A stretch of DNA of 48,288 nt. Source: JBELMB01 sp042088665. GTDB taxonomy: Bacteria > Pseudomonadota > Alphaproteobacteria > Rhodobacterales > Rhodobacteraceae. Numbering within the stretch: position 1 is the stretch's first letter; each line of letters begins with the position of its first letter. The stretch lies in NCBI GenBank assembly GCA_042088665.1, contig JBELMB010000019.1, positions 1-48,288 of the forward strand, read 5' to 3'. The position numbers were made by a program, and so were the translations under genes. This document shows positions 32,084 through 41,859 of this stretch, piece by piece. Below the pieces are notes generated by a model that worked only from the letters and a program-made list of their open reading frames with translations, was not told where the DNA came from and did no database searches.

Positions 32084-32854
32084 ATGAAGAGCCTTTTGAA
32101 GACAGCCGCCGCCATTCTGGTTGGCCTGACGCTGGCGGGGACCGCCACGGCGCAGTCCGCGCTGAATGAAATTCTCAACAGCGGGGTGCTCAAGGTGGGC
32201 ACCACCGGAGACTGGAACCCGATGTCCGTGCGCGACCCCGCGACGAATTCCTACAAGGGGTTCGACATCGACATCATGACCGAACTGGCCTCTGATCTCG
32301 GTGTCGAAGTGGAATTCGTGCCGACCGACTGGAAAACACTGGTGAACGGCGTTGTCGCCGGCCAGTACCACATCACCGGCTCTGCCTCCATCTCGCCGCC
32401 GCGGATGAAGGCCGCTGGCTTCTCCGAAAGCTATATCGCGGTCGAGATCTTTCCCTTCACCACGGCCGACAAGGAAGGCAACTTCTCTGGCTACGAGTCG
32501 ATCAACCAGCCGGGTGTGAAGGTCGCCACGACCCTCGGCACGACCTTTGAGGGCCTCGTGCGCGAATGGTTCCCCGAGGCCGACATCAAGGTGGTCGAGG
32601 CCCCGGCGCGCGGCTATCAGGAAGTGCTGTCCGGACGTGCGGATGTCTTCATCACGTCCAACATCGAAGGGTCGACCCTGCAGGAGAAGTTTGGCGTCGT
32701 CCGCGTGCCCGACACCGCGCCGCGCGCGCCCTCGCCCATCGCGATGCTGCTGCCGCAGTCGGATCAGGTCTGGATCAACTACGTCAACAACTGGGTAAAG
32801 CTGAAGACCGCCAAGGGCTTCTTCGAGGGAAACAAGGCCAAGTGGGGCCTGTGA
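32084..32854 (+). CDS. Polar amino acid ABC transporter solute-binding protein (family 3)
   Basis: A 256-residue periplasmic protein. The signal peptide is MKSLLKTAAAILVGLTLAGTATAQ, with cleavage after ATA or TAQ. Family-3 features are GVLKVGTTGDWNPMSVRD, YKGFDIDIMTELASDLGVEVEFVPTDW in outline, the ITGSASISPPRMKAAGFSESY ligand loop, and the hinge part VATTLGTTFEGLVREWFPEA. The overall look resembles binding proteins for polar or aromatic amino acids and related carboxylates; the ligand is not determinable here. It is divergent from its ATPase and permease genes and ends at a strong terminator. Confidence 0.93.
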   Translation: MKSLLKTAAAILVGLTLAGTATAQSALNEILNSGVLKVGTTGDWNPMSVRDPATNSYKGFDIDIMTELASDLGVEVEFVPTDWKTLVNGVVAGQYHITGSASISPPRMKAAGFSESYIAVEIFPFTTADKEGNFSGYESINQPGVKVATTLGTTFEGLVREWFPEADIKVVEAPARGYQEVLSGRADVFITSNIEGSTLQEKFGVVRVPDTAPRAPSPIAMLLPQSDQVWINYVNNWVKLKTAKGFFEGNKAKWGL

Positions 32855-32867
32855 TCCATTGATACCG

Positions 32868-32900
32868 GACGGCGGGTCCTTGGCCCGCCGTCTTTGCTTT
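32868..32900 (+). terminator. Strong Rho-independent terminator
   Basis: A perfect nine-pair GC-rich stem GACGGCGGG/CCCGCCGTC (32868-32876 with 32884-32892) with a seven-base loop is followed directly by TTTGCTTT. It ends the binding-protein transcript 13 bases after the stop. Confidence 0.85.
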
Positions 32901-33012
32901 GTGCCATGCGCGTGACCGGGGGCCGATCCTCAAAGGCGCTGCGACCAATGGCGTCGAGTCTCGCCCGGGCCAGCGGTGCAACAGTCCCACGTTTCACAAG
33001 GATCGTCCTGCC

Positions 33013-33759
33013 ATGTTGCTCAGCCAGATGACCTGGCCCGAAGTGGAGGCGCATCTGGCCGAGGGCGCCTGTGCCTTGTTGCCCACTGGCTCCACCGAAC
33101 AGCATGGCCCGATGGGGCTGATCGGGACCGATACGATCTGCGCCACCGAGGTCGCGCGCCGTGCCGGAGAACTGTGCAACGCGGTGGTCGCGCCGCCGCT
33201 CGGCTACACGCCTGCGCCCTTCAATACCGCCTTTCCCGGAACGCTTTCGGTGACGCCTGACCTGTTTCAAGGCCTCGTCCTGCAGGTGTGCGAAGGGCTG
33301 TTGGCACAGGGGTTTCGCGGTGTGTTCATCGTCAATGGACATGGTGCAAACCTCGAACCCGTGGCCCGCGCCGCCGCCGATCTGCCCGAGGGTGCGCTTT
33401 GTGTGCAAAGCTGGTGGGCGCCGCCAGACGTGATGGACCTGCGCGCGGCGCTGTACGGCGATTGGGAGGGCATGCACGCCACCCCGTCAGAGGTCGCAAT
33501 GACGCAGGCCCTGCACGGTTGCAAACCTCAGGGAGAGGCCGCAACGCCCCCTGAAAAGCTGAGCATTGACTACATCAGGGCGCACAGCGGTGACCGGCAC
33601 GGGCCGCCCGATGCCCATCGCGCGGCCTTTCCCGATGGGCGCGTCGGATCCCATTCGGCGCTGGCAACGCCTGAGCAGGGGATGCACCTTCTGGACACCG
33701 CCTCCCGGGCCATCGCGCGGGAGTTCGATGCCTTCCGGCAAGCGCGCTGCAAGACATGA
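33013..33759 (+). CDS. Creatininase-family amidohydrolase
   Basis: A 248-residue protein of the creatininase fold. Seen are TWPEVEAHLAEGACALLPTGSTEQHGPMGLIGTD (the E and H of STEQHG and the later D are metal ligands), the FIVNGHGAN loop, and HATPSEVAMT with a further conserved His/Glu. Members hydrolyse cyclic amides or act as formamide hydrolases in cofactor and flavin pathways. I start at the ATG at 33013 with AAGGA upstream; the open frame to 32899 has no supporting site. It is separated from the amino acid binding protein by a terminator, so it has its own promoter. The substrate is unknown. Confidence 0.9.
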   Translation: MLLSQMTWPEVEAHLAEGACALLPTGSTEQHGPMGLIGTDTICATEVARRAGELCNAVVAPPLGYTPAPFNTAFPGTLSVTPDLFQGLVLQVCEGLLAQGFRGVFIVNGHGANLEPVARAAADLPEGALCVQSWWAPPDVMDLRAALYGDWEGMHATPSEVAMTQALHGCKPQGEAATPPEKLSIDYIRAHSGDRHGPPDAHRAAFPDGRVGSHSALATPEQGMHLLDTASRAIAREFDAFRQARCKT

Positions 33760-33817
33760 CCAGACCCGGCCCTCTGCGGGCTGGCCTCCGATCAGGACGA
33801 TGGATCTGACATGGGTC

Positions 33818-34414
33818 TCAACGCGGCAGTGACTTGATCATCAGGACCCAATCCCCGTCCTCATGCGATCCGGGGAAGGGCAGGAAAGGGCGCCGCGCCA
33901 CCTCTTCATAGCCATGCCGGGTATAGAGCCCAAGCGCGCCAGTGTTGCGACTGCTGGTGATCAGACTGATCCGGGCGCATCCGGCCTGCGCGGCCTGCTG
34001 TTCGGCGCCCTTCAAAAGCGCTGTGCCAAGGCCTGCGCCGCGCGCTTCTTCAAAGACGGCAATCACCGACAGGAACCAACTGTCGACGGCCATCGCCTTC
34101 AGCGCGGTCAGCGGTTCCAGAAAGGCGGGGGCGTCGGAATGTGCCGCGCCAGCCTCTTCCGGGCCGAGGGGAAAGCCGAGCAAGCCGCCTTGCACTTCTC
34201 CGGCGGTTTCGACGACCTGCCAGTTGCTGTGGTGGATCGGTGCCGCGGCGACCGAGCGGATCAGGCCGCGCCCGACCTCGACTGCGGATTGACCCGGCCG
34301 CGCAGAGAGCCGCCAAAGGCAGATCGACAAGCTGCCGGTCGCCGTATCGGCAAAGGTGGCGAGATGCGTGGCGTCCGTGGCCCGCGCCGGGCGCAAGTGA
34401 AAGCTGTCGGTCAT
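33818..34414 (-). CDS. GNAT-family N-acetyltransferase
   Basis: A 198-residue acetyltransferase. N-terminal strand LRPARATDATHLATFAD, central VDSWFLSVIAVFEEARGAGLGTALLKGAEQQA (the R/Q-x-x-G-x-G/A acetyl-CoA loop is RGAGLG), and C-terminal ISLITSSRNTGALGLYTRHGYEEV are the standard GNAT elements. I start at the ATG at 34414 (MTDSFHLRP), preceded by GAGAGGAG. The longer open frame has no such site. The acceptor is unknown. It is convergent with the creatininase gene, and a stable hairpin separates it from the LysR gene upstream. Confidence 0.9.
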   Translation of the reverse strand: MTDSFHLRPARATDATHLATFADTATGSLSICLWRLSARPGQSAVEVGRGLIRSVAAAPIHHSNWQVVETAGEVQGGLLGFPLGPEEAGAAHSDAPAFLEPLTALKAMAVDSWFLSVIAVFEEARGAGLGTALLKGAEQQAAQAGCARISLITSSRNTGALGLYTRHGYEEVARRPFLPFPGSHEDGDWVLMIKSLPR

Positions 34415-34467
34415 GGGTTGCTCCTCTCGGTTGCCGGACAGTCTGGAACGCGACGCAGGCTTGGGCA

Positions 34468-34489
34468 ACCCTGCGTGACTTCGCAGGGT
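34468..34489 (-). terminator. Hairpin between LysR and GNAT genes
   Basis: A perfect eight-pair stem ACCCTGCG/CGCAGGGT (34468-34475 with 34482-34489) and a six-base loop lie about 105 bases downstream of the LysR stop. There is no T-run on the minus strand; it could be a terminator or a processing site. Confidence 0.4.
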
Positions 34490-34595
34490 GGTCTTGATGC
34501 GCTTGCAGGTCGTGTTTGCCCTTGGCGAAGCGCATGGCCCATCGTGCAAAGCCTCTCGCCCCGCTGGTGACGGCCCGTTTGCCCGGCTGATCGGA

Positions 34596-35513
34596 TCAAA
34601 CCTGAGGGGTTGTCCTTTTGTCGAGGGTCGTCACCTGAGGCGGTTGCCCGGACATGTCCGCAGCAATGTCGATAAAGGCACGCAAGGCCCGGGGGACGAA
34701 CCGCTGTTCCGGGTAGACAAAGTGGACCTCTGCCGGACGGCTGGTGATCTCTGGCAGGACCGGTACCAATGGGGTCGCGGGGTAGGTGCCGATGAAATCC
34801 GGCAAGAGACCGATGCCCGCGCCGGTTTCCACGAAGGCACGACAGCTTTGCATGTCGTCGCAGGTCAGCCGCGCGACTGCCTCGTACGCGATCTCCGTTC
34901 CGGTTGGATCATATAGCCGCATCACTCCCTCCGCGCGGTTCAGGAGCACGAGCTGGTGTTGCGCCAGATCCTTGATGCTTTCCGGTGTGCCATGTCGGGC
35001 CAGATAGCCAGATGACGCCCAAAGCCCCACATGCGCGGTAAAGAACCGCCGCGCGATCAGGCTCGAATCCGGCAGGTGGCCCACCCGGATGGCAAGGTCG
35101 ATCCCGTCAGCCAGAAGGTCGGCGCGTTCATTGGCGATCTTCAGGTCGATGGACGTGCCGGGATAGGTCTCAAGGTAGGTTTCGACCAGCGGGACCAGCT
35201 TGTAGTGCACAAGGTCAGCCGCCGCGCTGATCGTGAGCCGACCCTTCGGGCCGTCGGTCCGATCGGCCAGTTCGCGTTCTGCCAGGTCAAGCTCCGCCAG
35301 TGCCCGGACACAGCGCGCATAGAAACTGCGTCCTTCGGCCGTCACGCTCACCTGTCGCGTGGTGCGGCGGATCAGTGTGACGCCCAGCCTTTCCTCCAGC
35401 CGGGCGATTTTTGCGCTGACAGTGGAGGTCGGCATCCCAAGGCGCCGCGCGGCTTTGGAAAAGCTCTGCGCTTCGACCACTTCTGCAAAGACATCAATCC
35501 CATCGAGGATCAT
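34596..35513 (-). CDS. LysR-family transcriptional regulator
   Basis: A 305-residue regulator. Its helix-turn-helix is DVFAEVVEAQSFSKAARRLGMPTSTVSAKIARLEERLGVTLIRRTTRQVSVTAEG in outline, and it has an AaeR/DsdC-type effector domain (GRLTISAAADLVHYKLVP, LLADGIDLAIRVGHLPDSSLIARRF, SCRAFVETGAGIGLLPDF). It is divergent from the DOPA-dioxygenase-like gene across 127 bases that contain a palindrome, so it is very likely its regulator. Confidence 0.93.
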   Translation of the reverse strand: MILDGIDVFAEVVEAQSFSKAARRLGMPTSTVSAKIARLEERLGVTLIRRTTRQVSVTAEGRSFYARCVRALAELDLAERELADRTDGPKGRLTISAAADLVHYKLVPLVETYLETYPGTSIDLKIANERADLLADGIDLAIRVGHLPDSSLIARRFFTAHVGLWASSGYLARHGTPESIKDLAQHQLVLLNRAEGVMRLYDPTGTEIAYEAVARLTCDDMQSCRAFVETGAGIGLLPDFIGTYPATPLVPVLPEITSRPAEVHFVYPEQRFVPRALRAFIDIAADMSGQPPQVTTLDKRTTPQV

Positions 35514-35545
35514 CGCGCGCCCTTTTGTCCAGAATACGGGACAGT

Positions 35546-35559
35546 GAATATCAATATTC
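35546..35559. promoter_or_regulatory. Perfect 14-base palindrome, candidate LysR site
   Basis: GAATAT-CA-ATATTC lies 33 bases upstream of the LysR start and about 80 bases upstream of the divergent dioxygenase start. It is AT-rich and symmetric, as expected for a shared operator. Confidence 0.45.
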
Positions 35560-35640
35560 CACTCTGGTGCGCAATGATTGCGTCAGCCATATCATGGGGC
35601 ATCGGTGAAACCGCATCCATCGCCATCGAAAGGCCAAGAC

Positions 35641-36450
35641 ATGTCTCAGACAAGGACCCTGCCCACCTATTTCATCTCGCATGGCGGTGGCCCTTGGCCA
35701 TGGGTGCCGCAGATGCGCCGCATGTTCTCAAATCTCGAAGCATCGCTCAAAGAGATGGTCGCGGCATGGGACAGTCCACCCAAGGCCATCCTGATGGTGT
35801 CCGGCCATTGGGAAGGGGCCGGGGTAGAGGTCATGGCCGCGCCGCGCCCGCCGATGTATTACGACTACTACAACTTCCCAAAGGAAACCTACGACGTGGT
35901 CTATCCCGCCGCGGGTGCCCCGGCCCTGGCGCAGCGGGCGGTGGATCTGCTGGGTGCGGCGGGGATCTCTGCGGAACTCAACACCCAGAGGGGTTATGAC
36001 CACGGTGTGTTCGTGCCGATGTCCGTCATGTACCCCGGCGCCGAGGTGCCGCTGTTCCAGGTGTCGATCCTGGCGTCTTACGATCCAGAGGCGCATTTCA
36101 ACCTTGGCCGGGCGCTGTCCGTTCTGCGCGACGAAGGGGTGATGATCATCGGCTCCGGGTTGAGCTATCACAACCTTGGAAAACTGGGGCCCGAGGCCGC
36201 GGTGCCCTCCGCAGCATTCGACGCATGGCTGACGGAGGTGATGACCTTGCCCCCGAACGACCGTCTTGCGCGGTTGCAAGACTGGACCAGCGCCCCATAT
36301 GCGCGGGTTTGTCATCCGCAAGAGGACCACCTTGTGCCGCTTTTCGTGGCGCTTGGCGCCGCAGCGCAAGAGCCCGCCACCCGCATCTATCACGAGGACA
36401 AGATGATGGGGGGGATCTCTGCCTCTGGCTATCGCTTTGGCGCGCTTTAG
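35641..36450 (+). CDS. 4,5-DOPA dioxygenase-type extradiol dioxygenase (YgiD/LigB family)
   Basis: A 269-residue protein of the class III extradiol ring-cleavage family. The histidine metal ligands are seen in YFISHGGGPWPW, LMVSGHWEG and GYDHGVFVPM, with the active-site histidine in IGSGLSYHNL. The C-terminus HEDKMMGGISASGYRFG is characteristic of DODA/YgiD proteins. They open catechol rings of DOPA-like compounds with iron or zinc. The start is the ATG at 35641 (MSQTRTLPTYF). It is regulated, by position, by the divergent LysR protein. The M24-fold gene follows on the same strand after 134 bases. Confidence 0.92.
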   Translation: MSQTRTLPTYFISHGGGPWPWVPQMRRMFSNLEASLKEMVAAWDSPPKAILMVSGHWEGAGVEVMAAPRPPMYYDYYNFPKETYDVVYPAAGAPALAQRAVDLLGAAGISAELNTQRGYDHGVFVPMSVMYPGAEVPLFQVSILASYDPEAHFNLGRALSVLRDEGVMIIGSGLSYHNLGKLGPEAAVPSAAFDAWLTEVMTLPPNDRLARLQDWTSAPYARVCHPQEDHLVPLFVALGAAAQEPATRIYHEDKMMGGISASGYRFGAL

Positions 36451-36584
36451 GCGTTGACGGGGCAATCTTTCAGGTTGGCAAGCCGCCGGAGCACTCTTTC
36501 AAGGCCCACCCGGGCCTGATCCTGCGCTTGCGTCATCTGACGGCTGCGATACCACTGCGGCAAAGATCCCCAGTGAGAGCACCG

Positions 36585-37733
36585 ATGCCGATACATTTTT
36601 CCTCAGACGAGTTTGACCAAAGACGCGCGCAGGCCTGCGCGGCGCTGGAACAGGCCGATCTCGATGCGATCCTGCTTTTTGCGCCCGAAAGCCAGTACTG
36701 GCTGACCGGCTATGACACCTTTGGCTTTGCCATGTTCCAATGCATGGTGCTTGGCGCTGATGGGCGCATCGATCTGCTGACCCGCACGCCGGACTTGCGG
36801 CAAGCGCAGTACACATCGACCCTGTCAGACGAACAGATCCACATCTGGCCAGAGTTTGAAGGCGCGGCACCGCATATGGACCTCGCCGGATTGCTAGCGG
36901 CGCGTGGACTGACCGGGCGCAGGATCGGGTGGGAGACCCAGACAGCCGGGCTGACCTATTGGCACGGCGAGTTGATGCGCGCGGCGGTGCCCGGCCTTGT
37001 CGAGGCCTCGGATATGATCCGCCAATGCCGCCGCGTGAAATCGCCCGCGGAGATTGCCATGCACCGCAAGGCGGCGGCGCTGTCAGACGATGCGCTGGAT
37101 GCGGCGATCCGGGTGACCCGCGCCGGTGCCTACGAGGGCGAGATCCTCAGCGCCATGCAAGGCGCTGTGTTTGCAGGTGGCGGCGACTATGCCGGCAATG
37201 AGTTCATCATTGGTTCGGGGCCGGGGGCTCTGTTGTGCCGGTATTATTCGGGCCGCAGGCATCTGGACAACGACGACCAAATCACGCTGGAATGGTCCGG
37301 GGCCTATGCCCGTTACCACGCGGCGATGATGAGGACGCTGATCGTTGGCACGCCCAGCGACGCGCAAAAACGCATGCACGCTGCCACTGTCGAGGCGCTG
37401 GAAGCCTGCGAAGCGGCGATCAGACCGGGTGCGCCGATGGGCGATGTCTTTGACGCGCATGCACGGGTCTTTGACGCATATGGATTGCAGGACGCGCGGC
37501 TGCAGGCCTGCGGCTATGGCATGGGGGCGGTGTATACCCCGATCTGGGTCGATTTTCCGATGTTCTACGAGGGCAATCCCCAAGTGATGCAGGCCGGGCA
37601 GGTCTTTTTTCTGCACATGATCCTGATGGATTCGGATGCAGGGCTGGCGATGTGCAACGGCCATTCTGTTCTGGTGACAGAAAGCGGTGTGGAGCGTTTG
37701 TCGCGCAGCCCGCTGGATCTAGTCTGTCTCTAG
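36585..37733 (+). CDS. M24 'pita-bread' fold protein (creatinase/ectoine-hydrolase-like) lacking metal ligands
   Basis: A 382-residue protein. The N-terminal creatinase-type domain is FSSDEFDQRRAQACAALEQADLDAILLFAPESQYWLTGYD in outline. The C-terminal pita-bread domain starts about residue 150 (MIRQCRRVKSPAEIAMHRKAAALSDDAL). At the positions where metal-dependent peptidases carry Asp, Asp, His, Glu and Glu, this protein reads LEWSGAYARYHAAMMRT, GYGMGAVYTPIW and NGHSVLVTE, so the two-metal site is absent. This resembles creatinase and DoeA-like hydrolases, which need no metal. The ATG at 36585 fits the family start; the longer frame overlaps the dioxygenase gene. The substrate may be a small C-N compound. 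Confidence 0.88.
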   Translation: MPIHFSSDEFDQRRAQACAALEQADLDAILLFAPESQYWLTGYDTFGFAMFQCMVLGADGRIDLLTRTPDLRQAQYTSTLSDEQIHIWPEFEGAAPHMDLAGLLAARGLTGRRIGWETQTAGLTYWHGELMRAAVPGLVEASDMIRQCRRVKSPAEIAMHRKAAALSDDALDAAIRVTRAGAYEGEILSAMQGAVFAGGGDYAGNEFIIGSGPGALLCRYYSGRRHLDNDDQITLEWSGAYARYHAAMMRTLIVGTPSDAQKRMHAATVEALEACEAAIRPGAPMGDVFDAHARVFDAYGLQDARLQACGYGMGAVYTPIWVDFPMFYEGNPQVMQAGQVFFLHMILMDSDAGLAMCNGHSVLVTESGVERLSRSPLDLVCL

Positions 37734-38279
37734 GATTGCGGGTCACGGCGCCGGCCCGGTCTTCGCTTGCACGACCGGCAGGGCCTGATTGCTTTGATGG
37801 CGTCAGGCCGTTGGAGTCTTCGAACAACAGGATCCGTGTTGGCGGGGGCAGCGCAGTGTCAGTCCCGATTGCAATGCTTTGGCACCGATTTGGGACTGCC
37901 GAGGATCTCAGCTGTGAGTGAGCGCATTTCTGGGCCACCCGAAGAGTGTTTTTGATATGATCTGATCGTGGAGAACACCCTTGCGCGGCCTCCGGGCCGT
38001 GGGGCGACCTCGTTCATCGCGGGCGGCTTTCACAGGGGGCCCGGCAAAAAGAGAGCAACAGATGCGGCATTGCACGGCGGTGGCGCGCAACATCTCAAGA
38101 GCCTTGAGCCGCTGAGGGGTTGAACGCGTCTCCAGCTTGGGTGTGCCTCAGCCTGAGTGTCTTGGCGCATAGCTGCCTCCGCAATCACCTATGCACGGCA
38201 GGTTTGCGGCATTGAGAAACATGTCAGAAGTCCATGATGTCTTTACCGAATCGCCCCAAGATAAAGGGCGGTAGGGAGA
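37734..38279. other. Gene-free stretch, possible remnant sequence
   Basis: In this stretch of about 550 bases no frame in either direction gives a recognisable protein. A short plus-strand frame from the GTG at 37968 (51 codons) and a minus-strand frame at 37908-38093 are probably chance. The stretch has mixed composition and looks like decayed or insertion-derived DNA. I could not find terminal inverted repeats or target duplications to prove that. Confidence 0.4.
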
Positions 38280-38306
38280 GGGATGCGACGTTTCCCTTCG
38301 CATCCC
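38280..38306 (-). terminator. Hairpin downstream of the sugar ABC ATPase
   Basis: A perfect nine-pair stem GGGATGCGA/TCGCATCCC (38280-38288 with 38298-38306) and a nine-base loop lie 24 bases after the ATPase stop on the minus strand. It is placed like a terminator for the LacI operon but lacks a T-run. Confidence 0.55.
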
Positions 38307-38330
38307 GATTTGTCCTTGAACGGGACGGTT

Positions 38331-39376
<1,046 letters not shown>

Positions 39377-39377
<1 letters not shown>

Positions 39378-40648
39378 CACTTCTCTCCTGCAGATGGTGA
39401 GGCCCATGCCAGCCAGACCGCGGCTGTCCAGGTAAAGGCCTGCCCCCCGGCGGGCGCGCCGGTGAGCGGGTTGTGGTATTCGGCAAAGCCGTTCTCGGCG
39501 ATCATGTCGCGCGTGGCGGTGCGCACCGCTTCTGCCTCGGTGGCAAAGCCCATGTCAGACAGGCCCATACCGATCATGGCGTTCATGATGGCCCATGTGG
39601 GACCGCGCCAGTAGCGCATCCCGTCAAAGCCCTCTGCATCCACGTCGAGGCTGGGCACCGGGTAGCGGCAGTTGGCCAGCGTCTGTTTCAGCTGGTCATG
39701 CATCTTTGGCTCGTCCAGCCCGGCGTACCAGCACAGGAACGAGGCCGAGGTCAGATACCCGGTCACTTGCCCGGTGGGCAGGTCAATGGCGCTGAAGATG
39801 CCACTGTCAGGCATGCGCAGGCCCTCTGCCCCGGTCGTGAGCCGGGCGCTCCATGCGTCGATCTCGGTGCGGTCTTCGCCCAGCTGCTCCGCCAGATCGG
39901 CGAGGTCGCGATTGGCGCGAAGCAGGATGAAGGTCAGCGTTGGATCGGCGACGGCAAAGGGGCGATCTGCAGACAGCGTCTCTTCGTCCCAACCGGCGGC
40001 ACTTCCGCGGTTCACAAGCCAGATATAGCGGTCGTAATCCGCCTTTGTGGGCCGCATCGAAGCATCCACATGGCTGGTGTCCCGCCGGGTGTATTCGCCG
40101 ACGCCCTGCGGGTCGATGCCCTGCATGCCAATGTCCCAGTCGGCGCTGTTGTCGCGTCCGGCTTCCCATGGATGGGTGACAAAGACCGCGCCCTCAGGCG
40201 TCGTGCGCCAGTCGAGGAACCACTTGTGCCAGGCCTTGATCCTCGGAAAGAGCGCGCGCACCCGTGCGTCGCCCGCGGCCGGGTCAGATTGCCAGATCTC
40301 CTTGATGAAGGTCGCGGCAATGGCAGGCTGGCTGATGCCCGAAGACGGGATCGGACCAACGCCGATGGCCCCCCAGACATCCGCATTCGGAAAATACCCC
40401 GGATCCTCCTTGTGAAAGAGGATGTGCGGAACCATGCCGTTCGGCCATTGACCGGAGAACAGGGTTTCCACCTCGACCCAGGCGCGTTCGATGTCGAAGG
40501 TGGCGAACCCCCAAGCGGCAAAGACGCTGTCCCAGTTCCATTGATAGGGATAAAGCCCCGCCGTCGGCACGGTGTAGCCGCCCCGGTCATTGGCCCGAAT
40601 GATGGCCCGGGCCTGTTCGTCCAGGGTCACGATATCCTGTCCACTCAT
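39377..40648 (-). CDS. GH63-like (alpha/alpha)6-barrel glycoside hydrolase, mannosylglycerate/glucosylglycerate hydrolase type
   Basis: A 423-residue cytoplasmic hydrolase with no signal peptide. GLYPYQWNWDSVFAAWGF, NGMVPHILFH, HPWEAGRDNSADWD, YWRGPTWAIMNAMIGMGL and ENGFAEYHNPLTG form the pattern of GH63-related enzymes. The aspartate of GRDNS and the glutamate of ENGFAEY are the likely catalytic acids. Within that clan the short length and the QWNWDS stretch fit bacterial mannosylglycerate/glucosylglycerate hydrolases. As it is embedded in an ABC importer operon, it probably hydrolyses the imported glycoside in the cytoplasm. It overlaps the permease stop upstream by four bases and the ATPase start downstream by one. 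Specificity is inferred. Confidence 0.85.
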
Positions 40649-41859
40649 CCTTTTACGCTCCCTGCTGTGAGACCTTTGGTCATGAAGCGCTCAAGACCGA
40701 GGAAAATTGCCATGATCGGCAAGGTGGCGATCACCGCGCCTGCCATCAGGTGTTGTCGCGGCACCTCGGACGAATTCAGCGAGGCAACCCCGCGCGTCAG
40801 GGTGAACTTGGTCGGGTCATCCAGCAGCATGAATGCCAGCAGGAATTCGTTCCAGGCGATCATGAAGACATAGAGACTGACCGAGGCCAGCGCCGGCAGC
40901 GCCAGCGGCAGCGTGATCTTCCAGATCACGGCGAGCCGCGACAGCCCGTCCATCAATCCGGCCTCTTCGACCTCTGCGGGCAGCCCGCGGAAATAGCCCT
41001 GCAGCATGTAGAGCGCCACGGGGATTGTGGTCACCGGGTAGATCATCACGATGCCAAGGATGGTGTTCCGCAGACCCGTCATCGAGAAGACGATGTAGAT
41101 CGGCAACGCCAGGACGATCATCGGCACCATGTAGATCAACAGGATCGACCGACCGAAGGCGGCGCGCCCCTTGAACCGCAACCGCGCCACCGCATAGGCG
41201 CCCGGAATGGAGAAGGCCAGCGTGACAAACACCGTGATCACGGAGACATAGAAACTGGTCCACAGGTATGAGCCAAAGTTGAAGTCGGCGAACAACTCCA
41301 CGTAGCTGCGGAACAGGCCCATCCCCTTGCTCAGGTCGATGGTGAAATCCAGCGGGTTCTGAAGCAGATCCTGCTGGTTCTTCAGGCTGGTCATGACCAT
41401 CACATAGAACGGCACCAGCACGATGGTGGTGAAGAAGATGTAGCCAAATCCTGTCAGGAACCGGATCACCGCTTCTTCGAATTCGTGCTTGTCCACGTCG
41501 CCGGGGACAAGGCTATCGAGGATCATCAACAGCGGCCATGCGGTGAAGACACCAAAGGCCACCGCGGCAACGATCCGACCGACAAGGCCCACATCTTCGC
41601 CGACCACAATGGCGCCAAACCCGATGAACCCGAGCACCACGGCGATCACGGCCAGCCCGGCGGGCAGGATTCGTCTGTCGCGGTAGTACAGGGTGGTGAT
41701 GCCGGTCGCCACCCCAAGGATCAGCGACATGAGGAACGATGGCTTGAACGCCTCGCCAGTCGAAAACGACATCAGGACCGCCACGATGATGGCCACGGTA
41801 AAGGTCCAGAACCAACCGATGATGGCGGCGGTGAGATAGCCGTTGCGGATCATCTTCAT
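40645..41859 (-). CDS. Sugar ABC transporter permease (MalG-like) with N-terminal four-helix extension
   Basis: A 404-residue permease; ordinary MalG-type subunits have about 280 residues. The C-terminal 270 residues are standard: FFTTIVLVPFYVMVMTSLK, SLYVF, and the docking loop EVEEAGLMDGLSRLAVIWKITLPLALPAL. The first 125 residues add about four hydrophobic helices (WFWTFTVAIIVAVLMSF, SLILGVATGITTLYY, AGLAVIAVVLGFIGFGAIVV, AFGVFTAWPLLMIL) before the usual first helix. It overlaps the MalF-like gene upstream by four bases (ATGA) and the glycosidase gene downstream. Confidence 0.92.
   Translation of the reverse strand: MKMIRNGYLTAAIIGWFWTFTVAIIVAVLMSFSTGEAFKPSFLMSLILGVATGITTLYYRDRRILPAGLAVIAVVLGFIGFGAIVVGEDVGLVGRIVAAVAFGVFTAWPLLMILDSLVPGDVDKHEFEEAVIRFLTGFGYIFFTTIVLVPFYVMVMTSLKNQQDLLQNPLDFTIDLSKGMGLFRSYVELFADFNFGSYLWTSFYVSVITVFVTLAFSIPGAYAVARLRFKGRAAFGRSILLIYMVPMIVLALPIYIVFSMTGLRNTILGIVMIYPVTTIPVALYMLQGYFRGLPAEVEEAGLMDGLSRLAVIWKITLPLALPALASVSLYVFMIAWNEFLLAFMLLDDPTKFTLTRGVASLNSSEVPRQHLMAGAVIATLPIMAIFLGLERFMTKGLTAGSVKG

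Noticed and set aside
36225..36584. Upstream extension of the M24-fold gene
   Set aside because: It overlaps the dioxygenase gene in another frame and is not family-like. The ATG at 36585 starts where relatives start.
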